64,000 nt of DNA from Saprospiraceae bacterium (lineage in GTDB: Bacteria > Bacteroidota > Bacteroidia > Chitinophagales > Saprospiraceae), in the NCBI GenBank assembly GCA_016714025.1, contig JADJOB010000002.1, forward strand, positions 1,037,501 to 1,101,500. The letters are read 5' to 3'. The translations under genes and the position numbers were made by a program. Of the stretch, positions 8,557 through 17,912 are shown one piece after another; the first letter of the stretch is position 1; each line of letters starts with the position of its first letter. The notes beneath the pieces were generated by a model. It ran no database searches. It was not told the origin of the DNA and saw nothing but the letters and a program-made list of their open reading frames with translations.

Positions 8557-11500
8557 ATGAAAACAAGATTTTTACTCCTCATCAGCTTATTGAGCTTGGC
8601 GAGCTTTATTCAAGCTCAAAATACATTCTGGAATCGCTCCAATACGAAACCCGCGTTAAGCAGTGGCAGTGATTGGAATAAATTGGAACATGTCCAGTTT
8701 TTTGAATTAAATCACGATGGATTTCGTCAATTTCTAATTCATCAGGTTCCTCTTGAATCCAATGCTTCTCATGCAGTTCCGATTCAATTGCCTTTTCCGG
8801 ATGGCAGCCTGCATACCTTTTACATTCAGGAATCTCCTGTAATGGAGCAGGGCCTGGCTGATAAATATCCTGAAATAAAAACTTATAAAGGAAGTGATGG
8901 CAGCCATTACATGCGGATGTCTATTTCTCCTTACAGTTTTCAGGCGTATATCCTCACAGAGCAAGGCGATGTAGTTATCGAAGCTTATGACAGGAGTAAT
9001 TTAAATGGTTATGGGGTATTTTATTCCAATGACCTGCGATTAAATGATCCAGTCCAATTGAGTTGTGGTACAAAGGATATCACCGAAGTGAAAGCACCCG
9101 TTGATCCACAAGTCGAACAAAAATTACAATCCAGAACCGGGGGCATTTTGGGCACTCCGGTTGAATTAAAAACCTACCGATTGGCTTTAACCTGCACGGG
9201 AGATTGGGGAGGACGTGGCGATTTAGGTGGAGGAACCCTTGCCCTGGCATTGGACAAAATGGTTGCTTCCTTATCATTGATCAATGCCGTTTATGAAAAA
9301 GATGTAGCGGTGCATTTAAATTTAATTGCATCCAATGATCGCTTGATTTATTTAGACGGGAATGCAGACCCTTACCCACAGCCTACCATGGGGGGGGCTA
9401 CTTTGGGAATTAACACCAGCATCATCAATGCTAAAATTCCAAGATCAGCTTATGACATTGGTCATATCTATACCATTGGCTGTACTGATGTTGGGGGCAT
9501 TGCATTTTTAGGATGCGTGTGCAACGACAACAAAGGGGGTGGCGTGACCTGTTGGTATACTTCCGACATTGCATATGTCAGTCAACGAATCACCTGCCAT
9601 GAAATGGGCCATCAATTCAATGCTTCGCATACCTTCTCCAATTGCAATGGAAATGAATCAGGCACTTCGTACGAGCCTGGAAGTGGTACAACCATAATGT
9701 CTTATAGTGGCTTGTGTGGTGCTGGATTGAATGTAGAACCAGGCAACGGACCACATCCTAATTTTTTCCATGTAAACAGCGTCGAACGCATATACAATTT
9801 TACAAGAAATGAAATTGGTTCGTGTGGTACTACCACACCTGCAAACAACAGTTTTCCTCAACCAGAAATACTATTTCCTTCCGGACTTTATATCCCAATC
9901 AGAACTCCGTTTAAATTGAGTGGAAGGGCTACCGATATGGAAAACGATGCCATGACTTACAATTGGGAACAGTACGATGCAGGAGGTTATGGTCCTATGT
10001 TGGGTGAACCCTCTTTGACCGAAGAAGGACCTTTGTTTAAATCCATTTTCCCCAATAATAATCCCATTCGGATTGTGCCGGTTTGGAATACCATTCTTAC
10101 CAAAGCAAATTTTGAGCGTACTGAAGTTTTGCCTACTGTTGACAGACAAATTACATTCCGGTTTACGGTAAGAGACAATCATCCAGGTGCAGGAGCTACT
10201 ACCTGGAAACAAATTGGATTTAATGCGTTGGAATCAGCCGGGCCTTTTGCAGTTGTTTTTCCAAATGAATCTACTTTAGATACACTTTATACCGATTTAT
10301 GCAATAAGGTACGTTGGGATGTTGCAAATACTGATAAATCGTTGGTGAACTGTAAGAAAGTAAATGTTTATTTGATGCCCAACCGAACCAATCCGGATAA
10401 TTTAATTCCATTGGCATTAAATACGGACAATGATGGAGAAGAATTGGTTACAATTCCTGATTCATTAATTGGTTCTTCACGAGCACGAATCTTGGTTGAA
10501 TCTGTAGGAAATATTTTCTTTGATGTTTCTGATCAAGATATTCGGATTCGCAGTTCGGTATCTCCAAAACTTTTATTTGGTGTTGCACCCAAATCGTTAA
10601 GAGTTTGTGTTCCTACCAAAACTGATATTTTGGTTCAATCATGTGCAGCAAAGATTTCCGGCAGCATGCAGATTTTTGTTGAAAGTGGATTACCGGATAA
10701 TGCGAGCTATCGTTTTGATCAATCGTCATTTGATGTCAATGGATCAAATGTCTTGCATCTGGATTTTACCAATGTAGTTGCATCAGGAATCAACACATTG
10801 GTTATTGCGGCCATCACACCCAATGGAGACACCTTAAGAGAATCCATTGAATTGGATTTAGTCAGCGTGGATTACACAGCGGTAAAAACAATTTATCCTG
10901 CTGATGGACTTTCAGGTTTGGCTCAATCTATTGAATTCAAATGGAATCCCAGCGTGAATGCAGAATCCTATAATTTGGAAATTGCCACTTCACCTGTGTT
11001 TGGAAATACAATTGTTTACACATTAAAAGGAATTAAAGGTTCGACCTTTAAACCAAATTTTTTCTTTGAAGAAAACAAATTATACTACTGGCGAATCATT
11101 CCTGTAAATCGCTGCGGTGATGGTGGACCAACAACACCGGCTGCATTTCATACAATCAATAAAGCATGTATTGAAACGGATTATATAGGAAATGTGATTA
11201 GTTTAAAAGCAAACAGAACCGGAACCATGATGCTTACCATACCCGATGCAGGATTTATCAGCGATGTCAACGTGAAAAATTTTGAAGCCACTGCAGTGGG
11301 TATAAATAGTGTGAGCCTCACTCTGGTTAGCCCCTTTGGCACTAAAGTAAAATTATTTGATAAAAATTGCGGTGTTACCAGCAATTTTGATTGCAGCTTT
11401 GATGACGATGCTTCAGTTACTTTATTGGCAGGAGGTTGTCCGCCCGTTCAAGGAAAACTGATCCAGCCTTTAGAATCCTTAAGTAAATTTATTGGTGAAA

Positions 11501-12207
11501 ATAAAAAAGGAGATTGGCGGATTGAACTGGCAACCGATAATTTTCTATCAGGCTTGGCAGAATTTAATAATTTCAAATTAGATATTTGCTCGGATCTCAT
11601 TGTAAACAATCCATTCAATTTAAATAATTTGGGTTTGTATTTGAATGCAGGCGAAACCAAAGGCATTGGTTTGGATTTGTTGCAATCACAGGACATTGAT
11701 AATACCGCAGACCAATTGGTTTATACCATTGTAGCTAAAACGCAACGGGGAGATTTATTATTAAACGGACAGCCTTTGGATTACGGATCCAGGTTTACAC
11801 AAAAAGATATTGATGATGGCAAATTAAGTTATCATCACCTGGGTGCTGATATGGAAATTGATGGCTTCTTATTTACTGTTGAAGATGGAGCCGGTGGTTG
11901 GTATGGCACGGATTATTTTAAAATACAAATTGGAGCCGTAGCAACAGACGATAAAACACTTGATCCGGGATTGCTGGTGTATCCAAATCCAACCCAGGGG
12001 CAGTTGCAGATTTCAACCAATGAAATTTTAGATAAAACGGCTCGACTCCGATTGATTAATTTACAAGGACAAGTGATCCTTAATCGTTCGATGGCCAATT
12101 CAAAAGCAGAACAAATTAGTATTCAAAATTTAACCGATGGCATTTACATATTGGAAATAAAATCTGATAAGTACTTTGCTACTAAAAAGGTGGTGTTGAA
12201 GAAATAG
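8557..12207 (+). CDS. secreted reprolysin-like zinc metallopeptidase with T9SS sorting domain
   Basis: A 1216-residue exported protease. A signal peptide (to about FIQAQ) leads a propeptide-like region of about 190 residues. The metzincin zinc site HEMGHQFNASH lies at residues 348-358, and MSYSGLCG shortly after could be the Met-turn. Fibronectin-type segments lie around 785-870. A proprotein-convertase P-like domain (about 888-1010) and a cadherin-like segment come next. The T9SS type A sorting domain starts near residue 1138 (LLVYPNPTQGQL). Such proteins are typical Bacteroidota exoproteases acting at the surface or in the medium. The cleaved substrate is unknown. Read-through from ligA (14-base gap) is possible, but function is unrelated. 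Confidence 0.9.
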   Translation: MKTRFLLLISLLSLASFIQAQNTFWNRSNTKPALSSGSDWNKLEHVQFFELNHDGFRQFLIHQVPLESNASHAVPIQLPFPDGSLHTFYIQESPVMEQGLADKYPEIKTYKGSDGSHYMRMSISPYSFQAYILTEQGDVVIEAYDRSNLNGYGVFYSNDLRLNDPVQLSCGTKDITEVKAPVDPQVEQKLQSRTGGILGTPVELKTYRLALTCTGDWGGRGDLGGGTLALALDKMVASLSLINAVYEKDVAVHLNLIASNDRLIYLDGNADPYPQPTMGGATLGINTSIINAKIPRSAYDIGHIYTIGCTDVGGIAFLGCVCNDNKGGGVTCWYTSDIAYVSQRITCHEMGHQFNASHTFSNCNGNESGTSYEPGSGTTIMSYSGLCGAGLNVEPGNGPHPNFFHVNSVERIYNFTRNEIGSCGTTTPANNSFPQPEILFPSGLYIPIRTPFKLSGRATDMENDAMTYNWEQYDAGGYGPMLGEPSLTEEGPLFKSIFPNNNPIRIVPVWNTILTKANFERTEVLPTVDRQITFRFTVRDNHPGAGATTWKQIGFNALESAGPFAVVFPNESTLDTLYTDLCNKVRWDVANTDKSLVNCKKVNVYLMPNRTNPDNLIPLALNTDNDGEELVTIPDSLIGSSRARILVESVGNIFFDVSDQDIRIRSSVSPKLLFGVAPKSLRVCVPTKTDILVQSCAAKISGSMQIFVESGLPDNASYRFDQSSFDVNGSNVLHLDFTNVVASGINTLVIAAITPNGDTLRESIELDLVSVDYTAVKTIYPADGLSGLAQSIEFKWNPSVNAESYNLEIATSPVFGNTIVYTLKGIKGSTFKPNFFFEENKLYYWRIIPVNRCGDGGPTTPAAFHTINKACIETDYIGNVISLKANRTGTMMLTIPDAGFISDVNVKNFEATAVGINSVSLTLVSPFGTKVKLFDKNCGVTSNFDCSFDDDASVTLLAGGCPPVQGKLIQPLESLSKFIGENKKGDWRIELATDNFLSGLAEFNNFKLDICSDLIVNNPFNLNNLGLYLNAGETKGIGLDLLQSQDIDNTADQLVYTIVAKTQRGDLLLNGQPLDYGSRFTQKDIDDGKLSYHHLGADMEIDGFLFTVEDGAGGWYGTDYFKIQIGAVATDDKTLDPGLLVYPNPTQGQLQISTNEILDKTARLRLINLQGQVILNRSMANSKAEQISIQNLTDGIYILEIKSDKYFATKKVVLKK

Positions 12208-12229
12208 GTTTCAATTTATTTTCTTTATA

Positions 12230-12265
12230 AAAAAGCACAAGGATTTAATACTTCTTGTGCTTTTT
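12230..12265. terminator. bidirectional terminator
   Basis: A perfect 12-bp inverted repeat: AAAAAGCACAAG (12230-12241) and CTTGTGCTTTTT (12254-12265) with a 12-base loop. It gives a U-tract on both strands between two convergent genes and overlaps the first base of the DUF4230 stop codon. Confidence 0.88.
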
Positions 12266-12858
12266 TAATTTAGAGGAACTATTTTTTTATTGGGGTGTAA
12301 ATTTAATTTCCAACCAATACCTTTTGCCAAATCATCCATAAGTTGGATCATTTCATTTCGTTTTGACGAACAGCGATTGAGTAAATCACTTTGTTGAGCC
12401 TTTTGACGGATAAACGATTTTGCATTTTCCTCCAGTCCGCTGAGTTCTTCCGGTTTAAAATAATTGAAGCTGCCTTGTTGCAGATCAAAGTAATCCATGG
12501 TATGTTCGATGCTGATAATGACTGGGGTCGTATCCAGATAAAAATGAACCGTCTTCGTGTTTTCGTCCAACACCAATCTGGAGGAATCCATATCGATGCC
12601 TGCATGTACGGTGGCTTGTACCCGAATCATAGCAATTTTGCGAAACGGACTTAAATCAAACCAGGTGTAGTCTTTGTGATTGATGATTTCATTAAACTGG
12701 GCTTCAACATAAACCACTTTAAAAACGTCTTTGATGCGTTCTAATAAAATGCTTTGATCTGTTTTAGAGATACTGTTTGTGTTCTTGTAATTATTTCCAA
12801 TGTAAAACCCAAGTCCGACAAGACAAAGGGAAATAAAAATATAAAAAAGGTATTTCAA
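12265..12858 (-). CDS. DUF4230 domain-containing protein
   Basis: A 197-residue protein of the DUF4230 family; function unknown. An N-terminal hydrophobic segment (YLFYIFISLCLVGLGFYIG) serves as signal anchor, with the rest predicted outside the cytoplasm. The family is recognised from the segment AQFNEIINHKDY through FRKIAMIRVQATVHAGIDM, which in this family follows a TM helix. The C-terminus is predicted helical. The gene directly abuts the upstream DUF3108 gene (no spacer), so the two are translationally linked. I infer an envelope role from the anchor and the partner only. Confidence 0.82.
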   Translation of the reverse strand: MKYLFYIFISLCLVGLGFYIGNNYKNTNSISKTDQSILLERIKDVFKVVYVEAQFNEIINHKDYTWFDLSPFRKIAMIRVQATVHAGIDMDSSRLVLDENTKTVHFYLDTTPVIISIEHTMDYFDLQQGSFNYFKPEELSGLEENAKSFIRQKAQQSDLLNRCSSKRNEMIQLMDDLAKGIGWKLNLHPNKKIVPLN

Positions 12859-13665
12859 TTATTTGAGTTTCGCTGAAAAGGGATATTTCAGATTTTCGTA
12901 TGAAGCCAAAATTCCTTTCACTGAACCGACCACGAGTGGAGATTCCATGAGAACGGGTAATTTGTTTGAATCATTAGCCACCCAAAAATTCATTTGCACC
13001 CCTTCATCAAATACATTTCCCGAAATCACATCTCCAATTGCATGAATGGTTTTATAAGTTCCACTTTCTTTAACTTTAAATCCCGGATCCTCTTTTTGAT
13101 ATTTCAGGTTTAATTCGTATTTGGTGTTATCCAGGATGATTTTAAAAGCAGTTGATTTATTATTTTGAAATGATTTTAAGTCAATATTTCGCAGATAATA
13201 CATACTTGAAATCATATCATAATAATTTCCATCTAAATCAATCTCGGAAGTTTTTGTATTGTTAAAGCTTCGACCTGTTGAACTATAGGCTTTATGATTG
13301 GGATAATCAAAAACAATTTTTTCATAATGTCTGTAATTGCCCTGATGGATTTCCCGAATGTATAATTTAGGAAGGCCGGTTGTCTTATCTATATACGAGT
13401 GATATTTATCCCGCACTTTATAAAACCATTCATAGGAAGCATAGGTTTTACCGGTTACTTCGATGTGATAGGAATCGGGTTCGTCTTTGATTTCAAATAC
13501 TACCTCTCCTGCTGTCAACCAGACGAAATTCCAGTTGTAGAAAATCTTATAAACCAATTTCTCACCCGTACTAAATGCAAAGCCTGAAGCATCGGATGCT
13601 GGCCTGAATGACCAAAATCCGAGGGCTGAAATTATTAAGAGGACTATAAAGATCCGTAGTTTCAT
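12859..13665 (-). CDS. DUF3108 domain-containing exported protein
   Basis: A 268-residue protein with an N-terminal signal sequence (IFIVLLIISALGFWSF). The DUF3108 fold is recognised from the start of the mature part (FSTGEKLVYKIFYNWNFVWLTAGE) and the YHIEVTGKTYASYEWFYKVRDKYHS stretch. Members are periplasmic or outer-membrane associated beta-rich proteins of unknown function, perhaps lipid binding by fold. It precedes the DUF4230 gene with zero spacing, forming a two-gene operon that ends at the hairpin at 12230-12265. Confidence 0.85.
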   Translation of the reverse strand: MKLRIFIVLLIISALGFWSFRPASDASGFAFSTGEKLVYKIFYNWNFVWLTAGEVVFEIKDEPDSYHIEVTGKTYASYEWFYKVRDKYHSYIDKTTGLPKLYIREIHQGNYRHYEKIVFDYPNHKAYSSTGRSFNNTKTSEIDLDGNYYDMISSMYYLRNIDLKSFQNNKSTAFKIILDNTKYELNLKYQKEDPGFKVKESGTYKTIHAIGDVISGNVFDEGVQMNFWVANDSNKLPVLMESPLVVGSVKGILASYENLKYPFSAKLK

Positions 13666-13800
13666 TTCAATCAGGGCTTTAAACCATATAACAATAGCAG
13701 GCCGTAATAATTGCTTGCGCTATCAAATTTAACAAATAATAAATGAAAAGGCTGCGTTGTAAACTGAATTTCCTGAAAAAAGGATGCACGAATTTGCGTC

Positions 13801-15129
13801 TTAATCCTTGCTTAAGCTGGGTTCAAGGCCCAAAACATTTGATTTGGACGGGTAGATTTTTAGAACGGTACCCGTTAATAGTTCCTTTGACGGATTTAGT
13901 TCATTCCAGCTCAGGAGGTCTTCCAATTCAACCTGATAGAAGTCGGCGATTTCCGAAAGGGATTCCCGTGTCTTTACCAGATGGCGAAGTAATTGCTGGT
14001 TTGAATCCTTTTTATAATCGGTCTTTTTTTTAATATCTTTAATAGAAGCAGACTCAAATGCCAGATTTATTGAACTTGGATTTTGAATGGAGATGTTGTC
14101 TGGTGAAAAAATAAAAGGCCTGTTGAAGGATATGATTTCATGATCAGGCATTGCATCTTCCATCAGTCGTGCTTCATCCAAAACAGGATTAAATTTATTT
14201 TGAAAGCGGTAATAATCTACAAATTCAACCATCAGGCTATCCGGTAAACTGACGGATGAACCGCTGTTTAATCCGGGAATGCTAAATCGTTTGTAGGATG
14301 GATTGAGACTTAGAAACAGCTCTTTCTTAATGCTGGTTTTCTTAAATAAATCCCGAAGATTGACTTCCTTATAAATTTTAGCAAAGGTTATTTTTTCGTC
14401 TGGAAATTCTTCGATAACCGGTACAATGTTATGTTCCGGGTAATATTTCATAAAGTAACTGGCGCCAATAAAAGCCGGTACAAAGAGTTGTGTTTGGCGT
14501 GGTAAAAGCTTTTTAATTCCCCAAAAGTCAGTGGCTTTACTGGATTCGAGTAAATCTTTTACCTTGTATTCCCCACAGTTGTAGGCAGCTATGACCAAAG
14601 ACCAGTCATTAAACATGGCATACAAATTTTTAAAATACAGGGCAGCTGCCTGAGTTGCTAAAACAGGATCTAAGCGTTGGTCCACCTTAGCATCAACCCG
14701 TAATTTAAGGATCCGGGCCGTTGCGGGCATTAATTGCCAGATTCCTGCAGCCCCAACGTAGGATTTTGCATCCAGCTGGAGTGCAGATTCTACAATGGTC
14801 AGGTATTTAAGGTCAGTTGGAAGGTTGTTTTCGGTAAAAATCCGGTCAATCAACGGAAAATAGTTTTCAGTCCGTTTAAGGATTTCGAGGGTAGCTGCCT
14901 TATTTCGGCCAACAAATCGTTTAACCTGATCCAGCACATCCTCTTCAATACGGAGGGAGACCAGACAGTCCATGGACTCCAGGCGTGAGCGTACTTCCTC
15001 TTCGTAAAATTCAGGTTTATTTCCAAGCAAACTCAATATTCCTGTAGCCTTCAACCCCTGATGGGAATTGGCATTGTGCGATAATAGCACAAACAGGAAT
15101 ACAATGAATATGGATGAAAGCTTGTTCAT
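13801..15129 (-). CDS. membrane-bound lytic transglycosylase with LysM (MltD-like)
   Basis: Cleaves the glycan strands of peptidoglycan in the periplasm. The 442-residue form starting at 15129 begins with a clean signal peptide (MNKLSSIFIVFLFVLLSH); a longer in-frame start at 15186 would bury it. The SLT domain has catalytic Glu near residue 114 (VESALQLDAKS), then GAAGIWQLMPATA and AAYNCG. One C-terminal LysM peptidoglycan-binding domain is visible (TRESLSEIADFYQVELEDLL). E. coli MltD has two LysM, so this one is shorter. It stands alone, with a TAnnTTTG element about 95 bases upstream. Confidence 0.92.
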   Translation of the reverse strand: MNKLSSIFIVFLFVLLSHNANSHQGLKATGILSLLGNKPEFYEEEVRSRLESMDCLVSLRIEEDVLDQVKRFVGRNKAATLEILKRTENYFPLIDRIFTENNLPTDLKYLTIVESALQLDAKSYVGAAGIWQLMPATARILKLRVDAKVDQRLDPVLATQAAALYFKNLYAMFNDWSLVIAAYNCGEYKVKDLLESSKATDFWGIKKLLPRQTQLFVPAFIGASYFMKYYPEHNIVPVIEEFPDEKITFAKIYKEVNLRDLFKKTSIKKELFLSLNPSYKRFSIPGLNSGSSVSLPDSLMVEFVDYYRFQNKFNPVLDEARLMEDAMPDHEIISFNRPFIFSPDNISIQNPSSINLAFESASIKDIKKKTDYKKDSNQQLLRHLVKTRESLSEIADFYQVELEDLLSWNELNPSKELLTGTVLKIYPSKSNVLGLEPSLSKD

Positions 15130-15224
15130 GGAAAAATGCCGTAATTTCTTAAATCGAACCGTAGTCCCTTCTTCGATCGTATACAAATATAATCAAATAC
15201 ATATACTTAACCGCAGAAGGATCA

Positions 15225-15232
15225 CAAAGGTA
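15225..15232 (-). promoter_or_regulatory. candidate -7 element for the transglycosylase gene
   Basis: On the minus strand this reads TACCTTTG, a perfect TAnnTTTG. I find no clear TTG 17-23 bases upstream. It would leave a leader of about 90 bases before the start at 15129. Confidence 0.35.
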
Positions 15233-15475
15233 CGAATATTATTGAAAACGAAACGTTAACACGCTAAATATAATGTTAATATATATTATAATTATATTTA
15301 ATATGTTTTTAGTTCTGCTCTTATAAACTTCAGAATCCGTGGTTTTAGTGTGTTTGAAGAAATATTTAAGACATTTTTAGGAATTCAAAATGTATGTGTT
15401 TGTTTCGAGAGAAACCTGCTAGGTTTGAGACCCCGGAAATCCCAATTAAAAATGATTTCGGTGCTTCAAATTAAA
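15233..15475. other. intergenic region with small palindromic word
   Basis: An AT-rich gap downstream of hisS. It contains a short hairpin AAACCT-GCT-AGGTTT (15412-15426) followed by a weaker one (15434-15462, with a bulge) that could act as the hisS terminator on the minus strand. No poly-U run is evident and no gene is supported here. Confidence 0.4.
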
Positions 15476-16810
15476 TTATTGGGCAATGTAATTGGCAAGC
15501 ATATCAAAAGAAACACGTTCCTGAACTCCAGTGAACTGATTTTTTACAAGGGCTGTGTGGCTTTGGCGTTCTTCTTCTCCAATGATAATCACATAAGGTA
15601 CTGCCAATTTTTCAGCATGCGAAAATTGTTTTTTAATCTTGGTTGGTTCCGGATAAACTTCAACAGGTATCCCAAAAGAACGAATGCTTCCAGCACATTC
15701 AAAAGCTACTTGTAAACAAGCTTCATCCAAACTAATAAAGAGTGCTCGCACTGCCTGGGAAATTTCTATCGGAAATAAATTTTGTTCTTCTAAAACGTCG
15801 TAAATCCGATCTGCTCCAAAGGAAATGCCGACTCCGGATACATCTGGCAATCCAAATACTTCGGTCAGATTATCATAGCGTCCTCCACCCCCAAGACTGC
15901 CCATTTTGACTGTGGTGGGTAATACTTCAAAAATACAGCCGGTATAATAACTTAAACCACGCGCAAGTGAAGCTGAAAATTTTAAAGTTTGACCGTAGGA
16001 ATAGTTTGAATTAAAAGCAAGGATTTTTTGAAGTTCGTTTTTACCATGAATGGCAAGCTCATTAAAATTAAAATCTTCTAAATTATCTGATGCGGTAATT
16101 TTTAAAATCCAGTCTGCTTGATCCGCTGCAATGCCCAATTGCATCAGATTTTTTTTGACTTCTTCTGGTCCGATTTTATCCAATTTGTCTAATTCAAGCG
16201 TCATGTTCATGAATTGATCAATGCAACCTGCTTGACTGGCTACTCCTTCCAATATTTTGCGATGATTAAAAACGATGTTGACCGGAATTTTTAAAGTGCT
16301 AAAGACCTGATCATAAATTTGAATTAATTCTGCTTCGTAGAGCAGGGAGTTTGACCCAACGACATCGGCATCGCATTGATAGAATTCACGGTATCGCCCG
16401 CGCTGCGGTCGATCGGCTCGCCAAACGGGCTGGATTTGATATCGTTTGAATGGAAAATGAATGCTGTTTTGATTCATAGCAACCACCCGTGCAAAGGGAA
16501 CGGTTAAATCATACCGGAGTCCTTTTTCTGAAATAAATGGTAGGAGTTTATTTGAATTTTTTTCTTGGACAAATTCTTCCGGAGCATCTTTTAAATAATC
16601 TCCGCTGTTCACTATTTTAAATAATAACTTGTCTCCTTCATCACCGTATTTTCCAGTCAGTGTGCTTAAGTTTTCCATGGCCGGAGTTTCCAGAGCCTGA
16701 TAAGCATAATTTTTAAAAACGGATTCAATCGTTTGAAAAATAAACTTCCTTCGATTGGCCTGTAAGGGTAAAAAATCACGGGTACCTTTTGCTAAAGAAG
16801 GTTTTTTCAT
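15476..16810 (-). CDS. hisS: histidine-tRNA ligase
   Basis: Charges tRNA-His. The 444-residue class II synthetase shows motif 1/2 regions (TRDFLP, RYDLTVPFARVVAMN, YREFYQCDADVVG), the histidine-specific loop (GLSYYTGCIFEV) and motif 3 (GGGRYDNLTEVFG...GVGISFGADRI), followed by the anticodon-binding domain (RALFISLDE onward). Lies 15 bases after pheS, so both synthetases are likely expressed from the promoter at 17868-17898. No T-box-like leader is visible. Confidence 0.97.
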   Translation of the reverse strand: MKKPSLAKGTRDFLPLQANRRKFIFQTIESVFKNYAYQALETPAMENLSTLTGKYGDEGDKLLFKIVNSGDYLKDAPEEFVQEKNSNKLLPFISEKGLRYDLTVPFARVVAMNQNSIHFPFKRYQIQPVWRADRPQRGRYREFYQCDADVVGSNSLLYEAELIQIYDQVFSTLKIPVNIVFNHRKILEGVASQAGCIDQFMNMTLELDKLDKIGPEEVKKNLMQLGIAADQADWILKITASDNLEDFNFNELAIHGKNELQKILAFNSNYSYGQTLKFSASLARGLSYYTGCIFEVLPTTVKMGSLGGGGRYDNLTEVFGLPDVSGVGISFGADRIYDVLEEQNLFPIEISQAVRALFISLDEACLQVAFECAGSIRSFGIPVEVYPEPTKIKKQFSHAEKLAVPYVIIIGEEERQSHTALVKNQFTGVQERVSFDMLANYIAQ

Positions 16811-16825
16811 GTTGATGAATCTTAA

Positions 16826-17848
16826 TTAAAACTGATTTAAAAAGCGTTGATCATTTTCAAAGAAATAGCGGATGTCAGGAATTTTATGAAGCAACATCGC
16901 CTGGCGTTCGATTCCCATTCCGAAGGCAAAACCGGAATATACATCCGGGTCAATTCCACAATTGCTCAGTACAGCCGGATCGACCATGCCGCAACCCAGA
17001 ATTTCCAGCCAACCGGTTCCTTTAGTGATCCGGTAATCGGTTTCGTCTTTAAGTCCCCAGTAGATATCCATTTCAGCAGAGGGCTCTGTAAAAGGAAAAT
17101 ACGAGGGTCGAAGTCGCATACGGACCTCAGGCCCATACATTTCTTTGGCAAAAAAGAGTAAAGTTTGCTTGAGATCGGCCATGCTGATGTTCTTATCAAT
17201 ATATAAACCTTCAACTTGATGAAACTGGCAATGCGAGCGGGCAGAGATGGTTTCATTGCGATAAACCCGTCCGGGAGCTAAAATTCGGATGGGAGGTTGG
17301 TTTTGCTCCATATACCGGGTTTGGACAGAGGAGGTATGGGTTCGGAGCAGCATATTTCCAAAATCGCGGAGGTAGTAGGTATCCTGCATATCCCTGGCCG
17401 GGTGGTCATCCGGTGTATTTAGGGCTGTAAAATTGTGCCAGTCATCTTCAATTTCACGATCTTCTACGATTTCAAAGCCAATTTTATTAAAAATGCCAAC
17501 AATTCGTTCCAAAACTTGAGAAATCGGATGCCTGGTACCATTTGACATTAATTGTACCGGCAAACTTAAATCTAACTTGGATGCTTCGGAGGTAGTAGCA
17601 GCTGTCTTGAGGTCTTTAAATGATTCAAACCGTTCTTCGGCCAGGATTTTCGCTTCATTGACCAATTGGCCGTATTCTTTTTTTAATTCGTTGGGGATTT
17701 TGCCAATTCCGGCAAATAGAGGTTTTATCAAATTTTTTGATCCAAGAAACTGGATTCGGAATTGTTCAAGACTGGCTGCATCTTTTATTTCAAAAGACTG
17801 AATAGCTTCGATCATCCGTTTTATTTCTGCAAACCAATCCTGCGACAT
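16826..17848 (-). CDS. pheS: phenylalanine-tRNA ligase alpha subunit
   Basis: Catalytic alpha subunit of the PheST heterotetramer. The 340-residue length from ATG 17848 (MSQDWFAEIKRM) is normal for the family. A longer frame to 17929 would run through the promoter and is rejected. It has the N-terminal coiled-coil, then HPISQVLERIVGIFNKIGFEIVEDREIEDDWHNFTALN, HTSSVQTRYM, the motif-2 region CQFHQVEGLYID and motif 3 GFAFGMGIERQAML. The beta subunit gene pheT is not in the window, as is usual in Bacteroidota. Followed by hisS at 15 bases. Confidence 0.97.
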   Translation of the reverse strand: MSQDWFAEIKRMIEAIQSFEIKDAASLEQFRIQFLGSKNLIKPLFAGIGKIPNELKKEYGQLVNEAKILAEERFESFKDLKTAATTSEASKLDLSLPVQLMSNGTRHPISQVLERIVGIFNKIGFEIVEDREIEDDWHNFTALNTPDDHPARDMQDTYYLRDFGNMLLRTHTSSVQTRYMEQNQPPIRILAPGRVYRNETISARSHCQFHQVEGLYIDKNISMADLKQTLLFFAKEMYGPEVRMRLRPSYFPFTEPSAEMDIYWGLKDETDYRITKGTGWLEILGCGMVDPAVLSNCGIDPDVYSGFAFGMGIERQAMLLHKIPDIRYFFENDQRFLNQF

Positions 17849-17867
17849 TGTAATTACATTTGTCGCG

Positions 17868-17898
17868 CAAAGGTAACTGATAAGCAAGACAATCAAAA
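17868..17898 (-). promoter_or_regulatory. Bacteroidota-type promoter for pheS-hisS
   Basis: On the minus strand TTTTG (17894-17898) is followed by 18 bases and then TACCTTTG (17868-17875), a very good match to the TTTG / TAnnTTTG consensus. The start codon at 17848 is about 20 bases beyond the -7 box, giving a very short leader. The -33 element lies just upstream of the divergent O-antigen-ligase-like gene. Confidence 0.7.
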
Positions 17899-17912
17899 GT
17901 TTAGCCCTTCGA

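Noticed and set aside
13743..14033. Plus-strand frame opposite the lytic transglycosylase gene
   Set aside because: It is antisense to a gene with clear SLT and LysM motifs and shows no family signature.
15350..15715. Plus-strand frame crossing the 3' end of hisS
   Set aside because: It overlaps the anticodon-binding domain coding region of hisS; a shadow, without motif or promoter.
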